From Shewanella mangrovi (lineage in GTDB: Bacteria > Pseudomonadota > Gammaproteobacteria > Enterobacterales > Shewanellaceae): a DNA stretch of 64,000 nucleotides. The stretch is from the NCBI RefSeq assembly GCF_000753795.1, contig NZ_JPEO01000018.1:1-64000 (forward strand), given 5' to 3'. Every line of letters begins with the position of its first letter. The first letter of the stretch is position 1. A program made the translations under genes and the position numbers. Positions 9,466 through 18,301 of the stretch are shown piece after piece. The notes below the pieces were generated by a model, which did not search any database, was not told the DNA's origin, and saw only the letters and a list, made by a program, of their open reading frames with translations.

Positions 9466-11382
9466 ATGAAACGAAGCATCATCCTGCTGTTTTCATGCCT
9501 AGCAATGTCGTTTTTCGCCCATTCAAAAACAGCAGAAATCTACCAACAATTCGCTACTCTACCCATCATGCAATCACCCACTATCTCCCCTGACGGCGAT
9601 AGTATTGCCGCGGTTTATAACGGCAAAGACGGCCCACAAGTGGTGCTGATGAAATTCCCGACCATTCAGTTCACGCCGTTGGCACAATTGAGTCGCGGTA
9701 AAGACAGAATTGAAACCCTGGCATGGTCAGGTAATCGTTATCTTATTATCGGCGCTTCATATCCGGAGTATTACCGAGGCGATACTTTTAGGGTGCAACG
9801 TTTATATCGACTCGATATCAAGACCAAGGATATTCGTGAGCTGTCTAACTCTAAAAACCGCAAAGAGACCTTCTTCAAATACGTCAATTACTCGCTTGCT
9901 TCGACGCTAAGAGATGATCCGGAACACATCCTCGTGAGCACTTATGACCAGCGTGATGATTACTACACACTGTTCAAAGTAACCCTAGAGAACGGCACTT
10001 ACGAAAAGTATTTCACCAATGAAGAAAAGCTTGATTCGCTGCGGACCGATATAGAGGGCAACATTCGGGTTGGTGTCAAAATCGAAAAGCTCAAGGGCAG
10101 CGAGAAGCATGAAAAAACCATTTGGTATCGTGACTCGCTTGATGAGCCAATGAAGAAAATCCACAGCCGCATTCTAGGTGAAGGTGAAACCTTTGATATT
10201 GTGGCGCTTAGCGATGATAACGTTCATGCTTATGTGATCAGTGACCGCGAAAATGCGCGCCAAGCCTTATGGCTCTACAACATCAAAACCAATGAGTTTG
10301 AAAAGGAGCTGTTCAGTCATCCTAAATACGATGTTGCGGGGGTTATTCACGACAACGAAGGCAAAGTGGTTGGCGTTTATTACTACGATGACTACGAGCG
10401 TCAGTACTTTTTCAACCAGCAACAAGATCAGTTGACCACTGTCGCACAAAATCTGTTACCAAAGGCGCAGGTATATATTGTCACCAGTTCCAAAGACCAA
10501 AAGCGCTTTATGTTTAGCGCACAATCACCCGAACGCGTCCCCGTTTATTACTACGTCGATTTGCGCCAGCAAAAAGCAGGAGCTTGGCTCGCCAGTTACC
10601 CAAATCTCGTTAAGACCCAACTTGCGGAACCGCAAAAATTTGAGTTTGCCGCTAGTGATGGCATGCAGCTGAACGGTTATTTAACTTTGCCACATGGCGT
10701 GAAAAACCCACCACTCATTGTGTTTCCACACGGCGGTCCCACATCACGCGACACCAAATACTACAGTCCTTTTGTGCAATATTTTGCCGCCAAAGGTTAT
10801 GCAGTGATGCAGGTCAATTTCCGCGGTTCAGAAGGCTTTGGTAACCACTATGAGACTTCAGGCTACTTTGAATGGGGCAAACGCATGCAGCGTGACGTCG
10901 ATGATGCCACCGACTACGTGCTAGCCAATTATCCGGTCGCAAAGCATAAATCGTGTCTTGTTGGCGCTAGCTATGGAGGTTATGTCGCATTGACTGAGGC
11001 ATTTCAGCGACCTGATAAATTCGATTGTTATATCAGCATTGCTGGTATCGCAGATTTAAAGGACTTGGTCGAACATGAGCGTCGCGATGATAACTTTATC
11101 AAGAACATAGTGCCGGATGAAGACTCGGATACTGTAGATAAATTGACTGAAGTATCTGCCGCCTATCATATCAACGAAATCAAGAAGCCAATATTGCTGA
11201 TCCATGGCACTAAAGATACTCAGGTGAGTTATCACCAGTCAGAAGAGTTCTACAGTAAGGCCAAAAGCAGAATCGATATTGAGTATGTCGAAATCGACAA
11301 CATGACCCACTATCTCGATGACGCAGAAGGCCGAATGGAAACCTTTAAAGCTATAGATGAATTTCTCGATAAACATCTGTAA
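9466..11382 (+). CDS. Secreted S9 family prolyl oligopeptidase-like peptidase
   Basis: A serine peptidase of the prolyl oligopeptidase family (S9), probably acting in the periplasm or outside the cell. The 638-residue protein has a signal peptide (MKRSIILLFSCLAMSFFAHS), then a beta-propeller-like region of about 370 residues. A C-terminal alpha/beta-hydrolase domain carries the nucleophile in GASYGG (S502), an aspartate in HGTKDTQ (D584) and a histidine in MTHYLDD (H615). The ATG at 9466 has AAAGGAG seven bases upstream; GTG and TTG codons directly before it are less likely starts. Substrate unknown. Monocistronic, with its own terminator. Confidence 0.92.
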   Translation: MKRSIILLFSCLAMSFFAHSKTAEIYQQFATLPIMQSPTISPDGDSIAAVYNGKDGPQVVLMKFPTIQFTPLAQLSRGKDRIETLAWSGNRYLIIGASYPEYYRGDTFRVQRLYRLDIKTKDIRELSNSKNRKETFFKYVNYSLASTLRDDPEHILVSTYDQRDDYYTLFKVTLENGTYEKYFTNEEKLDSLRTDIEGNIRVGVKIEKLKGSEKHEKTIWYRDSLDEPMKKIHSRILGEGETFDIVALSDDNVHAYVISDRENARQALWLYNIKTNEFEKELFSHPKYDVAGVIHDNEGKVVGVYYYDDYERQYFFNQQQDQLTTVAQNLLPKAQVYIVTSSKDQKRFMFSAQSPERVPVYYYVDLRQQKAGAWLASYPNLVKTQLAEPQKFEFAASDGMQLNGYLTLPHGVKNPPLIVFPHGGPTSRDTKYYSPFVQYFAAKGYAVMQVNFRGSEGFGNHYETSGYFEWGKRMQRDVDDATDYVLANYPVAKHKSCLVGASYGGYVALTEAFQRPDKFDCYISIAGIADLKDLVEHERRDDNFIKNIVPDEDSDTVDKLTEVSAAYHINEIKKPILLIHGTKDTQVSYHQSEEFYSKAKSRIDIEYVEIDNMTHYLDDAEGRMETFKAIDEFLDKHL

Positions 11383-11385
11383 TAG

Positions 11386-11417
11386 TAAAAAAGCCTGACG
11401 TCATGTCAGGCTTTTTT
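11386..11417. terminator. Bidirectional Rho-independent terminator
   Basis: Stem AAGCCTGAC/GTCAGGCTT (9 bp) with loop GTCAT is flanked by A and T runs. It sits between the convergent S9 peptidase and choice-of-anchor genes and can serve both. Confidence 0.9.
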
Positions 11418-11420
11418 ATG

Positions 11421-12206
11421 TTAGGCATGTATACGTCGGCGCCAAACCACAAACGCCAATCCCAACAGACCAAGTAGTGACAGACTACCACCCTCCACCA
11501 CAACGGTTTCTTGATAACCATAGTCTTGATCGCGGTTGTAACTTTGCAATGGCAATGCATACAGACTGTTAGTATCGTCACTGCTGATAGTGGCAACGAT
11601 GTCGTCATAACCAACTTCATACAGATCAATCAGAATGTCGTAGTGATCAGTGGGATAACCAGTGTCCAAACTCGTCACGACTTCATAACTATCAAAGGCA
11701 CTTTCACCCTGCAGATAAAACACGTCTGTGGTATGCAGATAAACCCAATCACCGCCATTTCTGCTGGTATAAATCACCGCATATACGGGCACTTGCTCAT
11801 CCACGTATGCACCATAAACGTCAGCATCAAAGTTTATCGAGAACGAGTGATAAAAGCCGTCATAGTTGTCGTCACTGAGTAAATACGTGTCGGCACTGTA
11901 GAAGGAAAATTCGTGATAATAACTATGTAAGGTCTGGCTGGATATTGACTGCACTTTGGATTTATCCGCAGTGCCCGATTTCGCCGCTATCTCACGTTGC
12001 TTAGCGTCGCGACTGATTGACTCCAGCACAACCGCTGCTGAGCTTTGCTGCTGCAGCTGGGTCGATGTTTTTTCACGCTCAGCATTGGCTTTATCGCCAT
12101 TAACACCATACTCGATAATGTTTACCGATGCCTGCTCTGTGGCATTTGCAACTTGTGCCCATGAGATACTCAGCAATAGCATTGCAGCATAGCCTAATGT
12201 TTTCAT
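11421..12206 (-). CDS. Exported GlyGly-CTERM (rhombosortase-type) protein
   Basis: A 261-residue exported protein with a signal peptide (about residues 1-23, ending NATEQ). The middle is acidic and aromatic-rich, with many Y and D residues. The C terminus is typical of GlyGly-CTERM: a GG pair, a hydrophobic stretch (SLLGLLGLAFVVW) and a final RRR. Such tails are processed by rhombosortase for surface attachment after type II secretion. It resembles the group annotated 'choice-of-anchor H family protein'. Start ATG 12206 is about eight bases from AGAGGG; an ATG at 12212 is possible. Its promoter region faces the PepSY/PhoPQ-like operon and shares a response-regulator-like repeat with it. Function unknown. 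Confidence 0.85.
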   Translation of the reverse strand: MKTLGYAAMLLLSISWAQVANATEQASVNIIEYGVNGDKANAEREKTSTQLQQQSSAAVVLESISRDAKQREIAAKSGTADKSKVQSISSQTLHSYYHEFSFYSADTYLLSDDNYDGFYHSFSINFDADVYGAYVDEQVPVYAVIYTSRNGGDWVYLHTTDVFYLQGESAFDSYEVVTSLDTGYPTDHYDILIDLYEVGYDDIVATISSDDTNSLYALPLQSYNRDQDYGYQETVVVEGGSLSLLGLLGLAFVVWRRRIHA

Positions 12207-12256
12207 ATCCATTACCCTCTTATCTGAGATTTAGGACCATTAAACCTTTGAGCTAA

Positions 12257-12273
12257 TGAACAAAAGATGAATG
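12257..12273 (-). promoter_or_regulatory. Putative PhoP-type box, GlyGly-CTERM gene side
   Basis: Read on the minus strand: CATTCA-N5-TGTTCA, half sites 11 bases apart. This matches the spacing of E. coli PhoP boxes ((T/G)GTTTA-N5-(T/G)GTTTA) with C in place of T. It is oriented towards the gene at 11421-12206. The assignment rests on similarity to the two other copies in this locus. Confidence 0.5.
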
Positions 12274-12277
12274 AAAA

Positions 12278-12294
12278 TGTTCAGCCGATGTTCA
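12278..12294 (+). promoter_or_regulatory. Putative PhoP-type box upstream of pepSY-phoPQ
   Basis: TGTTCA-GCCGA-TGTTCA is a perfect 6-bp direct repeat with 11-bp period, 105 bases before the PepSY start. It continues into TCTTGC, and the same string recurs before the DUF3300 gene. Autoregulation by the response regulator at 12723-13403 is the simplest reading. Confidence 0.6.
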
Positions 12295-12398
12295 TCTTGC
12301 TGACGAATAATGGCAGGGCAAGGATTCACTACCTGGAAAGATTTCATCCTCTCGCAGGATCTTTTACACTGATATTAAATCTTTTAAGAGCCTTGGTT

Positions 12399-12710
12399 AT
12401 GACACAGCGTTTTTTTAAAAATCCCACCCGATTCAGCTATCTAATAGCTGTGCTGTTACTGTGTCTGCTGCAACCTAATTTTTCCTATGCTAAACACGAT
12501 AAAGGTAACCACCAGCGACAATCACAAAAGCTGAGTGTCACCAATAGCAACCAAGCCGCACAGTTAGCCAAAAGCCGCTATGGCGGTAGAGTGTTGAAAG
12601 TCAGCCGCCATAAAATGGGTGGCGATCCTGCCTTTAAAGTTAAGTTAGTGACCAATGATGGTCGTATCATCTATGTCAGCGTCAATGCTGTTACTGGCTC
12701 GGTAAACTAA
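12399..12710 (+). CDS. Exported PepSY domain protein
   Basis: A small exported protein (103 residues from ATG 12399). It has a signal peptide (about 1-32, ending in SYA), then a basic linker and one PepSY domain: QAAQLAKSRYGGRVLKVSRH, then FKVKLVTNDGRIIYVSVNAVTGSV. PepSY domains are thought to modulate enzymes or sensors in the cell envelope. The gene sits 12 bases before a PhoP-like regulator gene and is almost certainly in its operon, so it may act on the sensor or be an output. The open frame extends to 12267, but that extension covers the regulatory repeats and lacks a ribosome binding site. Confidence 0.85.
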   Translation: MTQRFFKNPTRFSYLIAVLLLCLLQPNFSYAKHDKGNHQRQSQKLSVTNSNQAAQLAKSRYGGRVLKVSRHKMGGDPAFKVKLVTNDGRIIYVSVNAVTGSVN

Positions 12711-12722
12711 GGAAGGTCAAGC

Positions 12723-13403
12723 ATGCGGATTTTGTTAGTAGAAGATGACCTCGATTTACAACAGAACCTAAAGCAACACCTACTCGAAGCAAACTACGGC
12801 GTAGACACCGCTGCCGATGGTGAAGACGGTCTCTTTCTCGGCACGGAATATCCCTATGACGCCGCCATTATTGATATTGGTTTACCTAAACTCAATGGCA
12901 TTCAAGTGATCGAAGCCTTACGCAAGCAGCAATGTGACTTTCCGATATTAATTCTCACTGCACGTGACAGTTGGCAAGATAAGGTTGAAGGACTCGATGC
13001 CGGCGCAGATGATTATCTAACTAAGCCGTTTCATCCGATGGAATTAATTGCCCGCATGAAAGCGCTAATTCGACGTTCGGCAGGCAAGGCAAGCCCTATC
13101 ACCCAAAACGGCCCTCTGACCATCAACACGAGCTCCGCCGAAGTCCGCTTAAATGATAAGGCGGTTAATCTCAGCGCCTCAGAATATCGCTTGCTCGAGT
13201 ACCTGTTTCTGCATATTGGCGTGGTGCAATCAAAGAGTGATTTGATTGAACATCTCTATGATCAGGACTTCGACTTGGATTCTAACGTGATTGAAGTTTT
13301 TGTCCGCCGTCTGCGCAAAAAGCTCGATCCTGAAAATAAGCTCAACCTAATCGAAACCTTGCGTGGCCAAGGATATCGCATGAATCAACTGGCAACTGAC
13401 TGA
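12723..13403 (+). CDS. PhoP-like OmpR-family response regulator
   Basis: A 226-residue response regulator with an N-terminal receiver (acidic E7-D8-D9, phosphoacceptor D51 in IIDIGLP, lysine near 101 in TKPFH) and a C-terminal winged-helix DNA-binding domain ending RGQGYRMN. The stretch LTARDSWQDKVE and GADDYLTKPFH is very close to E. coli PhoP, and it pairs with a PhoQ-like kinase. Whether it senses magnesium, cationic peptides or something else cannot be read here. The start has AAGGAAGG upstream. PhoP-like boxes occur before its own operon and two neighbours. Confidence 0.92.
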   Translation: MRILLVEDDLDLQQNLKQHLLEANYGVDTAADGEDGLFLGTEYPYDAAIIDIGLPKLNGIQVIEALRKQQCDFPILILTARDSWQDKVEGLDAGADDYLTKPFHPMELIARMKALIRRSAGKASPITQNGPLTINTSSAEVRLNDKAVNLSASEYRLLEYLFLHIGVVQSKSDLIEHLYDQDFDLDSNVIEVFVRRLRKKLDPENKLNLIETLRGQGYRMNQLATD

Positions 13404-13416
13404 GTTAAGGATACAA

Positions 13417-14763
13417 ATGTCACCGCCTGAACGCCCGTCCCTGTCTCTCAAAAGCCGCATTATCGCCAGTGCGCTGTTTTTAAACCTGATCCTCGTACCA
13501 CTGATTGGCATGGCATTGTCTGATGCGTTTCGAGTAGAAATGACCGACGCAGAGCAAAGTGAAATGAGCGCTGCTATGTATGGCATTCTGGCACTAGCTG
13601 AGATGGAAGATGACGAGCTGGTGTTACCAGCGATGTTGCAAGATAAGCAGTTTAACGTCGACCAGTCGGGACTGTATGCATTAGTCACTAACGAACATGG
13701 TGACATTCTGTGGCAGTCCGCCTCTTTACTCGGGATGAACTTGCCGCAAAAGCTGCCATTTCCGGCGCTTGGTGAGCGCAAGTTCAGCGAGATTAACTTT
13801 AATAATAAGCCCCATTTTCTATTCAGTTTTAGTGCCGGATTTGCGGCAACAACAGCAACCGAAAAGCCACTGAATTTTGCCGTACACATCATCAAAACCG
13901 AGGACGCCTTAGAATTAACACAGGCGGAATTCACCCAAAAAATCTGGCATTGGCTGTTTATCCTGATGGCGATTTTATTGTTGATACAAGGCGGATGGCT
14001 GTGGTGGACCTTGTGGCCAATCGCGCGCTTTCGCAAAGAGTTAACCGCCGTTGAACAAGGCCAGCAGCAACATATTAACAGCCGATATCCGAGCGAACTG
14101 GCCAAAGTGGCTGAGCAAATCAACCTGTTAATCTCCAACGAACAACGTCAACGACAACGCTATCGCAATGCGCTGTCTGACTTGGCTCACTCGCTGAAAA
14201 CCCCGCTTGCCGTGTTATCCAGTATTAAGCAACTTCCTGCCGAGGCGCAGGAACCAATCAACAACATCAGCGCTAATATCAGTCATCAGTTAAAACGGGC
14301 GCAGTCATCGGGCAATGCCGCCTGGCATAAAGGGATTGATGTTGCCCCAATTGCGCAGCGATTAGCGCGCACCCTGCCGAAAATCCATCACGAAAAACAA
14401 CTCTCGATTGAGCTCAACATCGAAAACAATCCACTCTTTTATGGTGAAGAAGGCGACTTAACGGAATTGCTCGGTAACCTATTAGACAATGCCTGCAAAG
14501 CCGCTAAACAGCGCATCAGATTGAGTGCCAGCAAGCAGCAAGGCGAATTACACTTGGTCATTGAAGATGACGGTCCCGGTATTGCTGAAGAATTACGTGA
14601 GGCAATTTTTCAACGCGGTGTCAGAGCCGATACTTACGACAAAGGCCACGGTGTAGGGTTAGCCATCGTCAAAGATTTACTGACTACCTATCAGGGCCGT
14701 TGGCAGATTGAGCGTTCCCAAAAGCTCGGCGGAGCGCAATTTACTATCCAATTGCCTAAATAA
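13417..14763 (+). CDS. PhoQ-like sensor histidine kinase
   Basis: A 448-residue inner-membrane sensor kinase. Membrane segments lie at about 14-36 and 178-200 with a periplasmic sensor of about 140 residues between them. A HAMP-like linker follows, then a dimerisation helix with H258 in LSDLAHSLKTPLAVL and an ATPase domain with LLDNACKAA, EDDGPGI and GHGVGLAIV. The H-box and N-box are strongly PhoQ-like. The periplasmic part has acidic clusters (EMEDDEL, about 62-68), as PhoQ does, compatible with divalent-cation sensing, but this is inference. Starts 13 bases after the regulator gene, with AAGG upstream. Confidence 0.9.
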   Translation: MSPPERPSLSLKSRIIASALFLNLILVPLIGMALSDAFRVEMTDAEQSEMSAAMYGILALAEMEDDELVLPAMLQDKQFNVDQSGLYALVTNEHGDILWQSASLLGMNLPQKLPFPALGERKFSEINFNNKPHFLFSFSAGFAATTATEKPLNFAVHIIKTEDALELTQAEFTQKIWHWLFILMAILLLIQGGWLWWTLWPIARFRKELTAVEQGQQQHINSRYPSELAKVAEQINLLISNEQRQRQRYRNALSDLAHSLKTPLAVLSSIKQLPAEAQEPINNISANISHQLKRAQSSGNAAWHKGIDVAPIAQRLARTLPKIHHEKQLSIELNIENNPLFYGEEGDLTELLGNLLDNACKAAKQRIRLSASKQQGELHLVIEDDGPGIAEELREAIFQRGVRADTYDKGHGVGLAIVKDLLTTYQGRWQIERSQKLGGAQFTIQLPK

Positions 14764-14780
14764 ATCGATCTTTTTTTGAG

Positions 14781-14797
14781 CTTTCAGCTTATGTTCA
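14781..14797 (+). promoter_or_regulatory. Putative PhoP-type box upstream of the DUF3300 gene
   Basis: CTTTCA-GCTTA-TGTTCA, an 11-bp-period direct repeat, is followed by TCTTGC. The string TTCAGC-N2-ATGTTCATCTTGC is identical (apart from the N2) to the copy at 12280-12300. It lies 82 bases before the DUF3300 start, so that gene probably has its own regulated promoter. Confidence 0.6.
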
Positions 14798-14878
14798 TCT
14801 TGCGTTGCGTAAGCTCAACCATGAAATGATAAAAACCGCACCAGTTTAGGTGCCCTCATGCGAAACGCGGAGGCGACT

Positions 14879-16300
14879 ATGATAACCGTTATGCGTACCC
14901 CCAAAAATGCGAGCTTCAGTATCATACTGTTGCTATTAGCATTATTTGCTGTTGGTTTGGCACGCCCAACCATGGCAGCCGACGACGATGGTAGCTACAG
15001 CGATGCCGAGGTGGCACAGCTGATGTCCCCCATCGCCCTATACCCTGATACACTCCTGACGCATGTGTTAATTGCCGCCAGCTATCCGTTAGAAGTTGTG
15101 CAAGCACAGCGCTGGCGCAAACAACATAGCAATTGGAGTAACGACCAGCTCACCACCGAAGGCGGTAAACAAGGTTGGGATCCTAGTGTTGTCGCCCTAC
15201 TTGCGTTTCCAGAAGTGCTAGACAAAATGAGTAACGACCTCGATTGGACCGAAAAAGTCGGTGAAGCGTTTGTCGCCGATGAAGGTCAGGTCATGGATAG
15301 TATTCAGGGCTTGCGCCAATCAGCTTACAACGCTGGGAATTTAAAAGATGTTAAAAATATTAAAGTTGAGCAAGATCAGCAACGAATTGTAATTGTTCCA
15401 TCAAGCCCTAGTGTCGTTTACGTTCCTTACTACGATACTCGATACATTTACGGAGACTGGTATTGGGGGGCATATCCACCCGTATATTGGGATCCATTTC
15501 CCGGTTATGTCGTCGCGCCACATAGTCTGTTCTACTGGCGTGGTAGCGGCGTGCATATCTCGTTTAACTTCTTCTTTGGTGGCTTATTCTGGCACGATAG
15601 AAGCGTTTGGGTCGACTACCGCCACAGACACACTCGTTATGTGCATGTACGCCGTCACCACACCATGGAAGGTCAACGTTGGGAGCATCGTCCTGAACAC
15701 CGTCGAGGTATTCACTACCGCTCAACATCACTGAATAAGCGTTATGAACCACGTTTTCACCGTAACCGTGATACACGAGACTTTGAACGGGTACACCGTA
15801 CAATGAGCACTCACCATTTGCCAAACGCGCGTCATATCGAAGGCCGTAACAGCAAAGTGATACATAGCACAGGTGAACGTCGTGATCTCGCTGAGCGAGA
15901 GCACCGTCAACACGATATCAACAATCGCTTGCGAGATCAGCGAGAACCGAATCGTAGCGTAACGCCACATAACCAGTTACGTAGCACGTCATTGCAACCT
16001 AAAGCCGCGCCTAAAGTTGATTTTCATCGCGATCGTCAGGGCAATGATAATATGAGCAAGCCCGGTTTCAGAAGCCGTGAATTTAAAACTGAGCGAGCTC
16101 AGGCACCGAAAGCAGAACCTATGCGAGTACAACCACGTCAACCAACGATGAACGTACGCAGCGAACGGCCACAGCGCGCACAACGAGAGATCAGTAAGCC
16201 AATGCATCATCAGGCGAATCGTTCAACACGCAGCGTGGAACGCCGCAGCCAACCAACGACGCGCGGCAATAATGGCAGTGCCCGACGTCATGAAAACTAA
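14879..16300 (+). CDS. DUF3300 family exported protein with basic tail
   Basis: A 473-residue exported protein of unknown function. A signal peptide (ending TMAADD, about residue 35) is followed by the DUF3300 domain, with MSPIALYPDTLLTHVLIAASYPLEVVQA as its core sequence. A Y/W-rich stretch (about 190-240) comes next, then a tail of over 200 residues extremely rich in R, H and Q. E. coli YacH belongs to this family. The start ATG at 14879 has GGAGG five bases upstream; earlier codons from 14858 are less likely. It follows the kinase gene by 115 bases that hold a PhoP-like box. The basic, low-complexity tail may bind anionic polymers; that is speculation. Confidence 0.85.
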   Translation: MITVMRTPKNASFSIILLLLALFAVGLARPTMAADDDGSYSDAEVAQLMSPIALYPDTLLTHVLIAASYPLEVVQAQRWRKQHSNWSNDQLTTEGGKQGWDPSVVALLAFPEVLDKMSNDLDWTEKVGEAFVADEGQVMDSIQGLRQSAYNAGNLKDVKNIKVEQDQQRIVIVPSSPSVVYVPYYDTRYIYGDWYWGAYPPVYWDPFPGYVVAPHSLFYWRGSGVHISFNFFFGGLFWHDRSVWVDYRHRHTRYVHVRRHHTMEGQRWEHRPEHRRGIHYRSTSLNKRYEPRFHRNRDTRDFERVHRTMSTHHLPNARHIEGRNSKVIHSTGERRDLAEREHRQHDINNRLRDQREPNRSVTPHNQLRSTSLQPKAAPKVDFHRDRQGNDNMSKPGFRSREFKTERAQAPKAEPMRVQPRQPTMNVRSERPQRAQREISKPMHHQANRSTRSVERRSQPTTRGNNGSARRHEN

Positions 16301-16312
16301 TATGTTGCGACA

Positions 16313-16344
16313 TAAAAAAGCCGGGGTGTTCCCCGGCTTTTTTT
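16313..16344. terminator. Bidirectional Rho-independent terminator
   Basis: Stem AAGCCGGGG/CCCCGGCTT (9 bp) with loop TGTT is flanked by A6 and T7. It lies between the convergent DUF3300 and grxB genes. Confidence 0.92.
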
Positions 16345-16369
16345 ATGTCAATCTCATCATGACAAAGCG

Positions 16370-17020
16370 CTAAATCGCCATATCATCATAGAGTTTAATC
16401 TGCGTCAGCTCCGCGACTTCTTCTATATAGCGGCGAATACGTTCTGGGAACGCTAAGTCTTTAACAAGCGTCAAATTTCGTAAGCCTGGGAACAGTAAAA
16501 TATCATCATAGCTGAGCTGATATTGACGTTCAGACGGCAAGCTCACCGAGTCGAGAAGCGGCCAACAATGAGCCAAGCCGTTGATGTAATTTGCAGATTT
16601 GGCATAAGCGTCGTCAAAACTCATGCTTATCATTGCCGTTTTGTTTTTGGTATACCAAGCAATGGCCTCCGCTTGCTGAAACTCAGGCATATCTACTTTG
16701 ACATTACGTGGAAACAGCAAACGGCTACTGTAATAGGATGACTCTTGTAAAAAATGCTGTATCTGCTGGCTAAACACCGCTGGCGCTAGGCTCTTATCAC
16801 TGGTCAACTTGTCGAGATATGCCACGATATCCAGACTTTCTGCCATAAAACTACCGTCAGCTTTTTCAAGAATAGGCACCATGTTGGCACCGACCATACG
16901 AATGCGCGCATCGACATCTTGGTTTTGCAGATAGACCCACTCGACATTCAGACCTTTCCATCCGGTCATCATCATTGCACGTACGCAGTAGGGGCAATGA
17001 TCAAAAATGAACAGCTTCAC
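16370..17020 (-). CDS. grxB: Glutaredoxin 2
   Basis: GrxB is an atypical large glutaredoxin with a glutathione-transferase fold that reduces disulfides with glutathione. The 216-residue product has the redox motif CPYC at 9-12 in the N-terminal thioredoxin-like domain (KLFIFDHCPYCVRAMM) and the helical C-terminal domain, matching the family's usual length of about 215. The start is GTG, with AAGGAG six bases upstream. The next gene on this strand lies about 100 bases upstream, so it is probably transcribed alone. Confidence 0.94.
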   Translation of the reverse strand: MKLFIFDHCPYCVRAMMMTGWKGLNVEWVYLQNQDVDARIRMVGANMVPILEKADGSFMAESLDIVAYLDKLTSDKSLAPAVFSQQIQHFLQESSYYSSRLLFPRNVKVDMPEFQQAEAIAWYTKNKTAMISMSFDDAYAKSANYINGLAHCWPLLDSVSLPSERQYQLSYDDILLFPGLRNLTLVKDLAFPERIRRYIEEVAELTQIKLYDDMAI

Positions 17021-17121
17021 TGTGAACTCCTTGCAGTGTTTGGCTAAGTGCTACAGATAAACATATTTGCCCTGCGAATGCACTCATCCCACCGCAAAGA
17101 GCGTAACTTCTACGATGCGAA

Positions 17122-18141
17122 TTAGCGCTCACTGCCGATAATCGCTGGCAAGTTGCGAATCTCCAAATGCTGACCAGCACAATCAATAACGTCGAGATCC
17201 AATTGCCCAGAAAGCAATTGTGGAGTTTGAGTTGGCAACCACCCAACGCTCTTTGCCGCCAGCTCAATTTTGGGAGTAAATACCCCTTCAACGCAGCCAC
17301 AAGCCGATAAAATACGCCATTGACGTAGACGACGGCCACGTTGCTCTACGGTTAACTGAACCGATGGCAAAATATGACGTGCACCATCCAACCACAAGCC
17401 ATTGCCCGGAAACGTTGCCGACAATCCATCTGTGAGACACATACCGGCTCGGCGTCCATTAACGTCCCCATTAAAAATCAGCCAACGCCAAGGTGTCTGA
17501 CGGGAACTCTGACCGACAAAATAGCCATAACCGGCCGTCATTCTGGACAACACTTGTGGCTCAAAATTCAGCATGAACTCACCGACAGGTGCTAATCCAT
17601 GATGTTGCTGTTGATATACCCACCCCTGAGGTCTAAGCGCACCACAGCAGCTCACCGGCAAACTCAGTGGTGTCGGCCGTAACTCAGCGTTAAGGCTCAG
17701 TGGTAACTTAGCTGCGGCGGCTGCCAATTGCAGTTGCCAATGTCCTTGAAACTTCGCCAGCTTGAGCTCTCCTGCACTGCTCATCCCTTGCCATGCATTT
17801 GATGAAAGTGTTGCTCTGCCTTTGAAAAAACGACGCGGAGAGATATCCCGTACTTGCTGTTTAACATGATCAAACAGCAATATTTGTGGCGCTTGCAATG
17901 GTGCAGCGACACGACACAGTAGCTGAAACTGTCGATGTTGCAGCATCACGATTTCTAGCTGCCGCTTCAGCCTCAGCCGCCATTGAGTCCCCAATGAGAA
18001 TGATGCCCCCGGCGCTGTTAGCTGCTTTACCGGGCCATCAAAATAACCAAAATTGGGCTCACCTGCAGTGAATAACTGTTCGGGGGCCATGCGAGTGATG
18101 GTTCGTTGCTTAAAGGTGCTTGATGGATTTAGCTCAGTCAC
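17122..18141 (-). CDS. DUF2804 family protein
   Basis: An uncharacterised cytoplasmic protein of the DUF2804 family. I see no signal peptide or membrane segment. Recognisable regions include the PNFGYFDGPVK segment near the N terminus and the middle segment WRWLIFNGDVNGRRAGMCL. I prefer the GTG at 18141 because AGGAGAG lies six bases upstream. An in-frame ATG at 18162 has no good ribosome binding site and would add seven residues. Divergent from the lipoprotein gene at 18302. No function is proposed. Confidence 0.8.
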   Translation of the reverse strand: MTELNPSSTFKQRTITRMAPEQLFTAGEPNFGYFDGPVKQLTAPGASFSLGTQWRLRLKRQLEIVMLQHRQFQLLCRVAAPLQAPQILLFDHVKQQVRDISPRRFFKGRATLSSNAWQGMSSAGELKLAKFQGHWQLQLAAAAAKLPLSLNAELRPTPLSLPVSCCGALRPQGWVYQQQHHGLAPVGEFMLNFEPQVLSRMTAGYGYFVGQSSRQTPWRWLIFNGDVNGRRAGMCLTDGLSATFPGNGLWLDGARHILPSVQLTVEQRGRRLRQWRILSACGCVEGVFTPKIELAAKSVGWLPTQTPQLLSGQLDLDVIDCAGQHLEIRNLPAIIGSER

Positions 18142-18301
18142 AGTCAACTCTCCTGCAAACATGATGAACCCACTCTATCGCGAACCGCTTACGGACAAAA
18201 GCCAGCAGCTGAATATTCGCTTGCCAAGCATGGCAGAAGACTGCCCAGCTCAATGAAATCTGTTATGCTGGCCTCTTTGACATCTTGTATGGGCTGTTGT
18301 T

